NCBI GenBank assembly: GCA_020024595.1
Contig: JAHHTO010000066.1
Span: 1 to 13,008 of the forward strand
Origin: Schaedlerella sp.
GTDB taxonomy: Bacteria; Bacillota; Clostridia; Lachnospirales; Lachnospiraceae
Direction: 5' to 3'
Length of the DNA: 13,008 nt
In this document: one piece after another, positions 1 through 7,010 of the stretch
Numbering within the stretch: position 1 is the stretch's first letter
Layout of the letters: every line of letters starts with the position of its first letter
Notes under the pieces: generated by a model
The model's database searches: none
Told to the model about the DNA's origin: nothing
The model's input: the letters and a program-made list of their open reading frames with translations, nothing else
Translations under genes and position numbers: made by a program

Positions 1-78
1 CAGACAGGTGATAGGAACAAGGTGATGTGATTCTTTGTATGTAGTTTTGAAGGTACATATTTTATATGGAATGAGAGA

Positions 79-110
79 AGACAGTATCAGAGATGGTACT
101 GTCTTTTATT
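79..110 (+). terminator. Rho-independent terminator of an upstream gene
   Basis: A 10-bp stem (79-88 pairs with 95-104, one G-U pair) closes a 6-nt loop and runs into TTTTATTATT. It most likely ends a plus-strand gene whose body lies before the window. A short open stretch to a TGA at 28-30 could be that gene's last codons, but too little is present to identify it. No other gene is seen between here and 306. Confidence 0.75.
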
Positions 111-246
111 ATTCTATATATTGTACAATGCTCGAGATCCATGCCATAAAATTTCGAAATATTCTACTTTAATACAACAAAACAATACTGCGTTAAAAAA
201 TTAATTTACGAAATAGGTTAAAAAAACTAGAAAGAAAATGGAAATC

Positions 247-255
247 TGTTATAAT
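247..255 (+). promoter_or_regulatory. Extended -10 promoter of the symporter gene
   Basis: TGTTATAAT (247-255) is a perfect extended -10 element (TG-n-TATAAT). The -35 region is weak: TAGAAA at 228-233, 16 nt upstream, is the best match, as expected for an extended -10 promoter. Transcription would start near 262, giving a leader of about 45 nt before the ribosome binding site. Inferred from motif and position only. Confidence 0.6.
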
Positions 256-306
256 AGGAACGTATAGATATTAGAAAGAAGAGAAAATAGAAAAGAGGAT
301 ATGATT

Positions 307-1503
307 ATGAAAAAAATATGGAATAGCCTTCCATTCCGGCTGTTGCTCGGGGTGGTTGTTGGTATTATGATCGGTCAGGTGGCGAATGTAGCGGTCATGA
401 ATGTTGTTGTGACATTTAAATATGTACTCGGACAGCTCATTAACTTTTGTGTACCTTTGATCATTATAGGATTTATTGCACCTTCTATTACAAAGCTTGG
501 GAATAATGCTTCTCGAATTCTGGGGGTGGCAGTTGGGATTGCATACGTGTCATCGATTGCGGCAGCACTTGGTTCTATGGTTGCAGGATATGGAATTATT
601 CCGCATCTGTCGATCGTGTCTGAAGTAGAAGGATTGAGGAAACTGCCGGAAGTTGTATTTCAGCTTGATATTCCGCAGATTATGTCTGTTATGAGTGCTT
701 TGGTATTTTCTGTCTTGATCGGTCTGGCGGCAACATGGACAAAAGCATATACAATTACTAATGTTTTGAATGAATTTCAGAATGTTGTACTCGAGGTTGT
801 AAAGCGTGTCGTAATTCCGTTGCTTCCAATTTTTATCGCACTTACATTTTGCGGTCTTTCTTATGAAGGTACAATTACGAAACAGTTGCCGGTATTCATT
901 CAGGTAGTAGTGATTGTTATAGTTGGACATTTTATATGGTTGCTAGTATTGTATGCAATCGGAGGAATATATTCTGGAAGTAATCCGATAAATGTAATCA
1001 AGAATTATGGACCGGCTTATATTACAGCAGTCGGAACGATGTCTTCTGCGGCTACATTAGCAGTTGCACTTCGGTGCGCAAAGAAATCTGAACCAACTTT
1101 ACGAGATGATATGGTTGATTTTGGAATCCCTCTTTTTGCTAATATTCATCTGTGTGGTTCGGTACTAACAGAGGTGTTTTTCGTTATGACAGTTTCCAAG
1201 ATATTATACGGAAGCATTCCATCTATGGGAACTATGATTTTGTTCTGTCTGTTGCTGGGTGTATTTGCAATTGGTGCTCCGGGAGTTCCGGGAGGTACGG
1301 TAATGGCATCTTTGGGATTGATCACAGGAGTGCTTGGATTTGATGAGACAGGAACTGCATTGATGCTGACAATTTTTGCATTGCAAGATAGCTTTGGAAC
1401 AGCATGCAATGTGACTGGTGATGGTGCATTGACAATGATACTGACAGGTTATGTGAAGAAACACAAAATAGAAAAGAAAGAAATTCAGACAATTCCGTTT
1501 TAA
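307..1503 (+). CDS. DAACS-family amino acid/dicarboxylate:cation symporter
   Basis: This is a 398-residue polytopic membrane protein of the dicarboxylate/amino acid:cation symporter family (GltPh/SstT fold), which imports amino or carboxylic acids coupled to cations. Visible landmarks are the HP1 serine-rich stretch GTMSSAATLA (243-252), the HP2 loop GAPGVPGG (323-330), and a TM8 motif with D361, T365, N368 and D372. The start at 307 is preferred over the ATG at 301 because AGAGG (294-298) then sits 8 nt upstream instead of 2. Two substitutions stand out. The TM8 arginine that binds the substrate side-chain carboxylate (R397 of GltPh) is Gly364. The TM7 NMDGT motif reads HLCGS (281-285). A neutral substrate or altered ion coupling is therefore likelier than glutamate or aspartate transport; that is inference. 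The gene is monocistronic, with its own promoter and terminator, so a link to the downstream arabinose genes is not evident. Confidence 0.88.
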   Translation: MKKIWNSLPFRLLLGVVVGIMIGQVANVAVMNVVVTFKYVLGQLINFCVPLIIIGFIAPSITKLGNNASRILGVAVGIAYVSSIAAALGSMVAGYGIIPHLSIVSEVEGLRKLPEVVFQLDIPQIMSVMSALVFSVLIGLAATWTKAYTITNVLNEFQNVVLEVVKRVVIPLLPIFIALTFCGLSYEGTITKQLPVFIQVVVIVIVGHFIWLLVLYAIGGIYSGSNPINVIKNYGPAYITAVGTMSSAATLAVALRCAKKSEPTLRDDMVDFGIPLFANIHLCGSVLTEVFFVMTVSKILYGSIPSMGTMILFCLLLGVFAIGAPGVPGGTVMASLGLITGVLGFDETGTALMLTIFALQDSFGTACNVTGDGALTMILTGYVKKHKIEKKEIQTIPF

Positions 1504-1534
1504 ATTTTTTCGTTATAAAGAAGGTAAAACAAAT

Positions 1535-1590
1535 AAAAGAAAAGGTATTGGCAGATGATAGATTTGCTGATATGTTTTCTTTTCTTGTAT
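1535..1590 (+). terminator. Rho-independent terminator after the symporter
   Basis: A long imperfect hairpin: 1535-1556 pairs with 1562-1583 over 22 positions, with several G-U pairs, one mismatch and a 5-nt loop. The 3' arm is U-rich (TTTTCTTTTCTT). It separates the symporter from the arabinose operon. Confidence 0.65.
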
Positions 1591-1662
1591 TGTAATGGAA
1601 GATAATAAATATCCAGATTAGGACAAGATTGTTCTTTTCTAATTTGATGTTTTGCGATATAC

Positions 1663-1678
1663 TTTTACTTAAGGAAAA
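1663..1678. promoter_or_regulatory. Inverted repeat upstream of the ara operon, possible operator
   Basis: The 16-bp dyad TTTTACTTAAGGAAAA (TTTT-n-CTT/AAG-n-AAAA) lies 68 bp before the kinase start codon. Its size and position suit a repressor or activator site for the arabinose operon. It does not match the B. subtilis AraR operator (an ATTTGTACGTACAAAT type), so no regulator is named. No convincing sigma-A -35/-10 pair was found around it; TTGATG at 1644-1649 is the best -35 candidate. Confidence 0.3.
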
Positions 1679-1746
1679 TCTAAAAAAGATATGGATACGA
1701 GATAAATAAAAGAGAATATTTCTGAAAAAAGAAAGGAGAGTTTTAT

Positions 1747-3345
1747 ATGGACAAGATCAAAGTGGCAGAATGTATCAAATCTGGAAATGCAGTATTAGGA
1801 ATTGAGTTTGGTTCCACCAGGATCAAAGCAGTGTTGATTGATGATGCCAATCATACAATCGCATCAGGAAGTCATGACTGGGAGAACCAGTATGTGAACA
1901 ATATCTGGACTTATACAATGGATGACATTTGGGCCGGTTTGAGAATGTGTTATGCAAGTTTGAAGAAGGACGTAAAGGAACAATATGGTATCATCTTGAC
2001 AACATTTGGTGCAATTGGTTTCAGTGGTATGATGCATGGGTATCTTCCATTTGATAAGAATGGAAATCAGCTAGCAGAATTCCGGACATGGAGAAATACG
2101 ATTACAGAAGTGGCTTCTGAGAAGCTGTCAGAAGTGTTTCAATTTCATATACCGCAGCGTTGGAGTGTGGCGCATTTGTATCAGGCTGTTTTAAACGGGG
2201 AAGAGCATGTGAAAGATGTATATTTTATTACTACATTGTCAGGATATATCCACTGGAAAATGACTGGCAGAAAGGTGATGGGAATCGGGGAGGCTGCAGG
2301 AATGTTCCCGATTGATTCTGCAAAAAACACATGGAATTCTGGGATGTTAGCACAGTTTGATGAACTGGTGGCTGACAAAGGTTTTGCATGGAAGCTAAAG
2401 GAAATATTGCCGGAAGTGTTGACAGCAGGACAAAATGCCGGAACTCTTACTGAGGAAGGGGCAAAACTGCTAGATGTAGATGGGGATTTACAGCCGGGAA
2501 TTCCCATGTGCCCGCCGGAAGGAGATGCCGGAACAGGTATGGTCGCAACAAATAGTGTGGCGGTTCGTACAGGCAATGTATCTGCAGGTACAAGTGTATT
2601 CGCAATGGCTGTTCTGGAACACTCATTGTCAAAACCGTATGAAGAAATTGATATGGTTACCACTCCGGCAGGAGATCCGGTAGCTATGGTACATTGTAAT
2701 AATTGTACTTCAGATTTGAATGCGTGGGTGGGATTATTTCGGGAATGTCTGGAAGCATTCGGTGTGAAAGTAGATATGAATACCCTGTTTGGAACATTGT
2801 ATCATAAGGCACTGGACGGAGATGCAGATTGTGGTGGACTTCTGGCTTATAATTATTTCTCAGGAGAACATATTACCGGGTTTGAAGAAGGAAGACCTTT
2901 GTTTGTGCGCAGACCAGACAGCCGTTTTAATTTAGAAAACTTTATGAGGGTACATCTGTATACGTCCCTTGGTGCATTAAAAACCGGAATGGATATACTG
3001 ACGAAACAGGAGAAAGTAGAACTGGACAAAATGCTTGGTCATGGCGGACTGTTCAAGACAAAAGGTGTTGGTCAGAAAATTCTTGCAGCTGCCATTGACA
3101 CACCGGTATATGTCATGGAAACTGCAGGAGAAGGTGGTGCATGGGGAATTGCATTGCTAGCTTCTTATATGAAGAATAAGGCAGATCACGAGAGTTTGAC
3201 AGAGTATTTAGCAGAGAAAGTATTTGATGGAGAAGAAGGTGAGCGGATGGAACCGGTGGCTTTGGACGTTGCCGGATTCGAGAGGTTCATGGAATCCTAT
3301 ACCGCAGGTTTAGTGATTGAGAGAGCGGCTGTAGATTCGATCTAA
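1747..3345 (+). CDS. FGGY-family carbohydrate kinase, probable L-ribulokinase
   Basis: This 532-residue cytosolic sugar kinase of the FGGY/actin-like ATPase fold probably phosphorylates L-ribulose to L-ribulose 5-phosphate. The N-terminal phosphate loop GIEFGSTRIKAVLID spans about 18-32. SGMMHG (93-98) resembles the sugar-binding SxQMHG motif of xylulokinases. The catalytic aspartate is most likely D260 in GDAGTG (259-264). A second glycine-rich loop, GNVSAGTS (276-283), follows, and ETAGEGGAWG (458-467) looks like the adenine-binding segment of domain II. A good ribosome binding site, AAGGAG (1733-1738), lies 8 nt before the ATG. The protein is somewhat shorter than E. coli AraB (566 aa) and looks closer to xylulokinase-like FGGY proteins. 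The ribulokinase role therefore rests mainly on its place as first gene of an operon with AraD and AraA. Xylulokinase activity is the main alternative. Confidence 0.85.
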   Translation: MDKIKVAECIKSGNAVLGIEFGSTRIKAVLIDDANHTIASGSHDWENQYVNNIWTYTMDDIWAGLRMCYASLKKDVKEQYGIILTTFGAIGFSGMMHGYLPFDKNGNQLAEFRTWRNTITEVASEKLSEVFQFHIPQRWSVAHLYQAVLNGEEHVKDVYFITTLSGYIHWKMTGRKVMGIGEAAGMFPIDSAKNTWNSGMLAQFDELVADKGFAWKLKEILPEVLTAGQNAGTLTEEGAKLLDVDGDLQPGIPMCPPEGDAGTGMVATNSVAVRTGNVSAGTSVFAMAVLEHSLSKPYEEIDMVTTPAGDPVAMVHCNNCTSDLNAWVGLFRECLEAFGVKVDMNTLFGTLYHKALDGDADCGGLLAYNYFSGEHITGFEEGRPLFVRRPDSRFNLENFMRVHLYTSLGALKTGMDILTKQEKVELDKMLGHGGLFKTKGVGQKILAAAIDTPVYVMETAGEGGAWGIALLASYMKNKADHESLTEYLAEKVFDGEEGERMEPVALDVAGFERFMESYTAGLVIERAAVDSI

Positions 3346-3401
3346 TTGTTTCATAATAAGATGTAACTGATATGATAAGAGAAAGGGCAGGAGGATGGAA
3401 A

Positions 3402-4097
3402 ATGCTAGAAGAATTGAAGAAGCAGGTGTATGAAGCGAATATGCTTTTGCCAAAGCATGGGCTGGTAACATTTACATGGGGGAATGTAAGTGGCATTGAC
3501 CGCGAAAAAGGACTGTTTGTAATTAAACCAAGCGGTGTAGATTATGAGAAACTGAAACCTGAAAGCATGGTTGTTGTAGATTTGGATGGAAATAAGGTAG
3601 AAGGCGATTATAATCCGTCTTCTGATACAGCAACACATGTGGTTTTGTACAATCGCTTTTCCAAAATTGGCGGAATTGTACATACACATTCGCCATGGGC
3701 AACAAGTTGGGCACAGGCAGGAAGAGATATTCCATGCTATGGAACAACTCATGCAGATTACATTTACGGAGAAGTTCCGTGTGTGCGGAATCTAACAAAA
3801 GAGGAAATTGATGAAGCTTATGAGTTGAATACAGGAATCTTGATCGCAGATGAATTTGAGCGTATGAAGAAAGATTATATTGCAGTTCCGGCAGTATTGT
3901 GCAAGAATCATGGACCGTTTACCTGGGGAAAGGATGCTCATGAGGCAGTTCACAATGCTGTTGTACTGGAAGAAGTGGCTAAAATGGCAGCTCGTTGTGA
4001 AATGCTAAATTCGCAGAATCAGCCTGCACCGCAGGAACTGCAGGATAAACACTATTATAGAAAACACGGTGCCAATGCATACTACGGACAAGCCTAA
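3402..4097 (+). CDS. araD: L-ribulose-5-phosphate 4-epimerase
   Basis: AraD is a class II aldolase-fold, metal-dependent enzyme that epimerises L-ribulose 5-phosphate to D-xylulose 5-phosphate, feeding the pentose phosphate or phosphoketolase route. The 231-residue length equals that of E. coli AraD. Residues line up with an offset of one: metal ligands H94, H96 and H170 (in IVHTHS and CKNHGPF), D75, the catalytic D119 and Y228, and the phosphate-site stretch KPSG (42-45). The start at 3402 is chosen because AGGAGG (3389-3394) lies 7 nt upstream. An in-frame ATG at 3372 would place that ribosome binding site inside the gene and add a ten-residue extension not expected in the family. The gene lies 56 nt after the kinase and 30 nt before araA, with no terminator between, so the three genes form one operon. 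L-fuculose-phosphate aldolases share the fold but are less likely given the neighbours. Confidence 0.95.
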   Translation: MLEELKKQVYEANMLLPKHGLVTFTWGNVSGIDREKGLFVIKPSGVDYEKLKPESMVVVDLDGNKVEGDYNPSSDTATHVVLYNRFSKIGGIVHTHSPWATSWAQAGRDIPCYGTTHADYIYGEVPCVRNLTKEEIDEAYELNTGILIADEFERMKKDYIAVPAVLCKNHGPFTWGKDAHEAVHNAVVLEEVAKMAARCEMLNSQNQPAPQELQDKHYYRKHGANAYYGQA

Positions 4098-4127
4098 TAT
4101 ACAGGAAAGAAAGAGAGAAAATATATT

Positions 4128-5624
4128 ATGCAGCAGAAAGTATACAAATTCTGGTTTTGTACAGGTTCTCAAGATTTATATGGTGACGAATGTCTTATGC
4201 ATGTAGCGGAGCATTCAAAAATTATCGTAGAAGCTTTGAACAAATCCGGAAATCTTCCGTATGAGGTAATATGGAAGCCAACATTGATTACAAATGAATT
4301 AATCCGAAAAACGTTTAATGAAGCAAATACAGATGCTACTTGTGCCGGAGTCATTACTTGGATGCACACATTTTCTCCGGCAAAATCATGGATTCTCGGA
4401 CTGCAGGAATATCGGAAACCGTTGCTTCATCTGCATACGCAGTTTAATCGAGAGATACCTTATGATACCATTGATATGGATTTCATGAATGAGAACCAGT
4501 CTGCACATGGTGACCGTGAATTTGGTCATATTTTCAGCCGCCTGGGAATAGAGCGAAAGGTTGTTGCAGGATACTGGGAAGACGAGAATGTGCATAAGCG
4601 TATCGGCTCTTGGATGCGGACAGCAGTTGGTGTAATTGAGAGCAGTCATGTTCGTGTAATGCGAATTGCAGATAATATGCGTAATGTTGCTGTTACAGAA
4701 GGGGATAAGGTAGAGGCACAGCTGAAATTCGGATGGGAAGTAGATACGTATCCAATTAATGAAATCGTGGAAAGTGTGAATACAGTTTCTAAAGCAGATA
4801 TTGATATTCTGGTGGAAGAGTATTACAACAGGTACAATATATTATTAGAAGGAAGAGATGAAAAAGAATTCCGCGAGCATGTAGCCGTTCAGGCAGGGAT
4901 CGAGATTGGATTTGAACGATTCTTGGAAGAGAAGGATTATCAGGCAATTGTAACCCATTTTGGAGATTTGGGCGGGCTGAAACAGCTTCCAGGACTTGCG
5001 ATTCAGCGATTGATGGAAAAGGGATACGGCTTTGGTGCGGAAGGAGATTGGAAGACAGCAGCTATGGTCCGTATCATGAAGATTATGACACAGGGGATGA
5101 AAGATGCGAAGGGGACCTCTTTTATGGAAGATTATACGTATAACTTGGTACCTGGCAAAGAGGGAATCCTTCAGGCACATATGTTGGAAGTATGCCCAAG
5201 TATTGCAGATGGTCCAATCAGCATAAAAGAACAGCCCTTGTCTATGGGGAACAGAGAGGATCCTGCAAGGCTTGTATTTACTGCAAAGAAAGGGCCGGCA
5301 GTTGCGACATCATTGATTGATCTGGGAAATCGTTTTAGATTGATCATCAATGATGTGAACTGTAAGAAAACGGAGAAACCGATGCCGAAGCTTCCCGTGG
5401 CAACCGCTTTCTGGACACCGGAACCGAATTTGCAGACAGGTGCTGAAGCATGGATTCTGGCAGGAGGTGCACACCATACAGCATTCTCCTATGACCTGAC
5501 GGCAGAGCAGATGGGAGACTGGGCTGCAGCAATGGGAATTGAAGCAGTTTATATTGATAAGGATACGACTATCCGTAATCTGAAAAATGAGTTGATGTGG
5601 AACTCAGTTGTATATCGCAGATAA
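4128..5624 (+). CDS. araA: L-arabinose isomerase
   Basis: AraA interconverts L-arabinose and L-ribulose in the cytosol, the entry step of the pathway completed by the two upstream genes. The 498 residues match the family length (500 in E. coli). The Mn2+/catalytic residues are present: E305 (in GAEGDWKT), E334 (in SFMEDYTYN), H351 (in QAHMLE) and the H449/H450 pair in GGAHHT. Highly conserved stretches include WMHTFSPAKSWI (78-89) and THFGDLGGLKQLPG (276-289). A purine-rich ribosome binding site (AGGAAAG, from 4102) precedes the ATG. It is the last clear member of the operon, followed after about 50 nt by a strong hairpin terminator. No arabinose transporter, arabinosidase or araR-type regulator gene is in the window. 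Confidence 0.97.
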   Translation: MQQKVYKFWFCTGSQDLYGDECLMHVAEHSKIIVEALNKSGNLPYEVIWKPTLITNELIRKTFNEANTDATCAGVITWMHTFSPAKSWILGLQEYRKPLLHLHTQFNREIPYDTIDMDFMNENQSAHGDREFGHIFSRLGIERKVVAGYWEDENVHKRIGSWMRTAVGVIESSHVRVMRIADNMRNVAVTEGDKVEAQLKFGWEVDTYPINEIVESVNTVSKADIDILVEEYYNRYNILLEGRDEKEFREHVAVQAGIEIGFERFLEEKDYQAIVTHFGDLGGLKQLPGLAIQRLMEKGYGFGAEGDWKTAAMVRIMKIMTQGMKDAKGTSFMEDYTYNLVPGKEGILQAHMLEVCPSIADGPISIKEQPLSMGNREDPARLVFTAKKGPAVATSLIDLGNRFRLIINDVNCKKTEKPMPKLPVATAFWTPEPNLQTGAEAWILAGGAHHTAFSYDLTAEQMGDWAAAMGIEAVYIDKDTTIRNLKNELMWNSVVYRR

Positions 5625-5631
5625 GAAATGG

Positions 5632-6195
5632 ATGAAAGAGAATAAAATAAGAGAATGGATGAGGTTATCATACGACAAAGCAGTGCTGCCCAGAGGCGGG
5701 GTGGCACTGCTTTGTGCGTTTTGTTATGGGAGATATGAGACAGGAAATCTATTTTTAGAGCAGATTGTAGCAGGAATGACTATTTTTTTATTTTTTATAG
5801 TTATAAATATAGCGGCAGTGAAGGACTGGCAAGAGCATCGGATCCCAAATGGATGCTGTATGGGGATTCTTTTGCTTGCAGTAGCAGCAATTGTGACAAT
5901 GCCTGAAATTTCATTGCCAGAGCGGTTGTTGGGCAGTGTGATCATCAGTGTACCAATGCTGATCCTTGCATTATGTGTCCGTGGAGCATTCGGAGGGGGC
6001 GATATAAAGCTGATGGCAAGCTGTGGTATGTTTCTGGGGTGGAAAATGAGTCTGTTATCGTTTATTCTGGCTATCGTGACAGCAGGAGTGTATGGCTTGT
6101 TTCTGCTGTGGAGAGGAAGTGGAAGATACACGCAAGTTCCGATGGGACCTTTTCTGGAACTTGGGATGGTGCTGACAGTGTTGTTTGGAAAATAG
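5632..6195 (+). CDS. A24-family prepilin peptidase-like membrane protein
   Basis: The product is a small polytopic aspartic protease of the type IV prepilin peptidase family, CpaA/TadV-like. Such enzymes cleave the leader of prepilins at the inner face of the membrane. The two family aspartates are visible: D65 in VKDWQEHRIPN, just after the first membrane helix, and D124 in FGGGDIKLM. A C-terminal VPMGPFLELG stretch is also typical. It lacks the N-terminal methyltransferase domain of PilD. The start is unsure. The frame is open from an ATG at 5608 inside araA, and 5632 is the first ATG clear of araA. Later options are 5659, GTG 5701 and ATG 5776. None has a good ribosome binding site, and the first four place the terminator hairpin inside or downstream of the start. 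The catalytic core begins at about 5750 in any case. No pilin or secretion ATPase gene is nearby. Confidence 0.75.
   Translation: MKENKIREWMRLSYDKAVLPRGGVALLCAFCYGRYETGNLFLEQIVAGMTIFLFFIVINIAAVKDWQEHRIPNGCCMGILLLAVAAIVTMPEISLPERLLGSVIISVPMLILALCVRGAFGGGDIKLMASCGMFLGWKMSLLSFILAIVTAGVYGLFLLWRGSGRYTQVPMGPFLELGMVLTVLFGK
5675..5725 (+). terminator. Rho-independent terminator of the ara operon
   Basis: A perfect 12-bp stem (5675-5686 with 5704-5715) continues through five more pairs, two of them G-U, to a 7-nt loop at 5692-5698. The tail is GCGTTTTGTT. It stands about 50 nt after the araA stop codon. It also lies inside the open frame of the next gene, where it would encode in-frame residues if translation began upstream. 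Confidence 0.8.
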
Positions 6196-6208
6196 TAATA
6201 AAATATAG

Positions 6209-6237
6209 TTGAAATCCATTGTTGTTCCATTTATAAT
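6209..6237 (+). promoter_or_regulatory. Sigma-A promoter of the BMC gene pair
   Basis: TTGAAA (6209-6214) and TATAAT (6232-6237) are separated by exactly 17 nt, a near-consensus vegetative promoter. Transcription would start near 6244. The leader of about 90 nt contains a small AGAAT/ATTCT hairpin (6274-6286) and a CGGGA/TCCCG pairing (about 6304-6329) just before the ribosome binding site. The BMC genes therefore appear independent of the ara operon. Confidence 0.75.
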
Positions 6238-6343
6238 AGACATGATAACAGAGAAAATACCATGGATTTATTAGAATGAAATTCTGAAGTTTACAGATGT
6301 TGACGGGAAATTAAGATGGAAGAATCCCGGACAGGAGGTTATG

Positions 6344-6643
6344 ATGGCCGAGAACTATGAAGGAATGGCAGTAGGCGTATTTGAATTGGATAGTGAATGT
6401 GCCTGTTTTGTAGCATTGGATGCAGCAGCAAAGACAGCAGCAGTGAAGATTCAGGGCGTTGAAAGAAATCGTCTGTCTGCGGGAGCATGTGTGAAGATGC
6501 GTGGAAGTGTATCTGATGTGAAAGCAGCAATGGAGGTAGCATTGGATGTGGCAGCACCAATTTCCAAGATTGTTTCCCATACCGTGATTGCGGCGCCTAC
6601 AGAAGATACAGAGACAGCACTTGCAATGACAATTAAGAAATGA
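6344..6643 (+). CDS. BMC-domain shell protein (single-domain, hexamer type)
   Basis: This 99-residue protein is one bacterial microcompartment shell domain, the type that forms flat hexameric tiles around enzyme compartments. Residues 7-90 follow the family pattern: GMAVGVFELDS as first strand, then the helix ending LDAAAKTAAVKI (25-36). The pore-loop region is NRLSAG (42-47), followed by RGSVSDVKAAMEVAL (53-67) and the closing strand HTVIAAPTED (79-88). The pore loop differs from the common IGSG form. The ATG at 6344 is preferred over 6341 because AGGAGG (6333-6338) is then 5 nt away instead of 2. It is the first gene of a two-gene unit with a second BMC protein, 48 nt downstream. Whether it makes closed compartments, sheets or joins shells encoded elsewhere cannot be told. 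No BMC-P (EutN/CcmL) vertex gene is present. Confidence 0.85.
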   Translation: MAENYEGMAVGVFELDSECACFVALDAAAKTAAVKIQGVERNRLSAGACVKMRGSVSDVKAAMEVALDVAAPISKIVSHTVIAAPTEDTETALAMTIKK

Positions 6644-6691
6644 CAGTCAGAAGAATATCTGGATTACAGACGAAAGCAGAGGTACATATAT

Positions 6692-6979
6692 ATGAGATAT
6701 GGTGCATTTGGACTGGTGGAAGTTCTAGGGGATGCAAACGCAGTGTTGGTAGTAGACCAGATGCTCAAAGCAGCTGATGTGGTCTATGAGACAAAGGATA
6801 CAAAGTGTGGAGGGCATGCACTTGTGTTTATCAGCGGAAGCGTGTCGGCAGTTTCTGCAGCTATTGACAGCGTGAAAGTATCTTCACCGTGTAAGATTTT
6901 GAATTCTGCAGTGATTTCTAATCCGTCTGAAGAGATGATTGGAATTGTGGAAGAGTTTAAGAGCCGTTACAGTAAGTAA
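6692..6979 (+). CDS. BMC-domain shell protein with a pore cysteine (PduT-like)
   Basis: The product is a 95-residue single BMC shell domain. It starts with YGAFGLVEVLGDANAVLVVD and has LKAADVVYE (25-33), the pore segment DTKCGGHALV (36-45), then SGSVSAVSAAID (48-59) and a last strand NSAVISNP (71-78). Cys39 (codon 6806-6808) sits where PduT carries the Cys38 that binds a 4Fe-4S cluster at the pore. The surrounding KTICPGK-type motif of PduT aligns without gaps. An Fe-S or other redox role is inferred from this and not shown. PduT has two BMC domains, whereas this protein has one, as in GrpU-type shell proteins. AGAGG (6678-6682) precedes the start by 9 nt. The sequence is clearly different from the upstream BMC protein, so the pair is not a recent tandem duplication. 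A terminator follows, and no enzyme gene shares the transcript. Confidence 0.85.
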   Translation: MRYGAFGLVEVLGDANAVLVVDQMLKAADVVYETKDTKCGGHALVFISGSVSAVSAAIDSVKVSSPCKILNSAVISNPSEEMIGIVEEFKSRYSK

Positions 6980-7010
6980 AGAACGAGAATAAACAGGACA
7001 GAATAAAAGA

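Noticed and set aside
121..128. TTGTACAA palindrome as an AraR-type operator
   Set aside because: It lacks the central CG and flanking positions of the AraR site and lies before the symporter, about 1.6 kb from the ara genes. Eight-base palindromes are common in AT-rich DNA.
2181..2663. 160-codon antisense frame within the FGGY kinase gene
   Set aside because: It lies fully opposite a well-supported gene, has no ribosome binding site and no recognisable domain.
5724..6230. 168-codon antisense frame opposite the prepilin peptidase
   Set aside because: The sense frame carries both family aspartate motifs. The antisense product has no recognisable family and no upstream signals.
6196..6343. 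Cobalamin riboswitch upstream of the BMC genes
   Set aside because: No B12-box-like sequence was found and the space is too short for the aptamer.
6344..6979. Tandem duplication origin of the two BMC genes
   Set aside because: The two proteins share only the family pattern. Pore loops, lengths and C-termini differ too much for a recent duplication.
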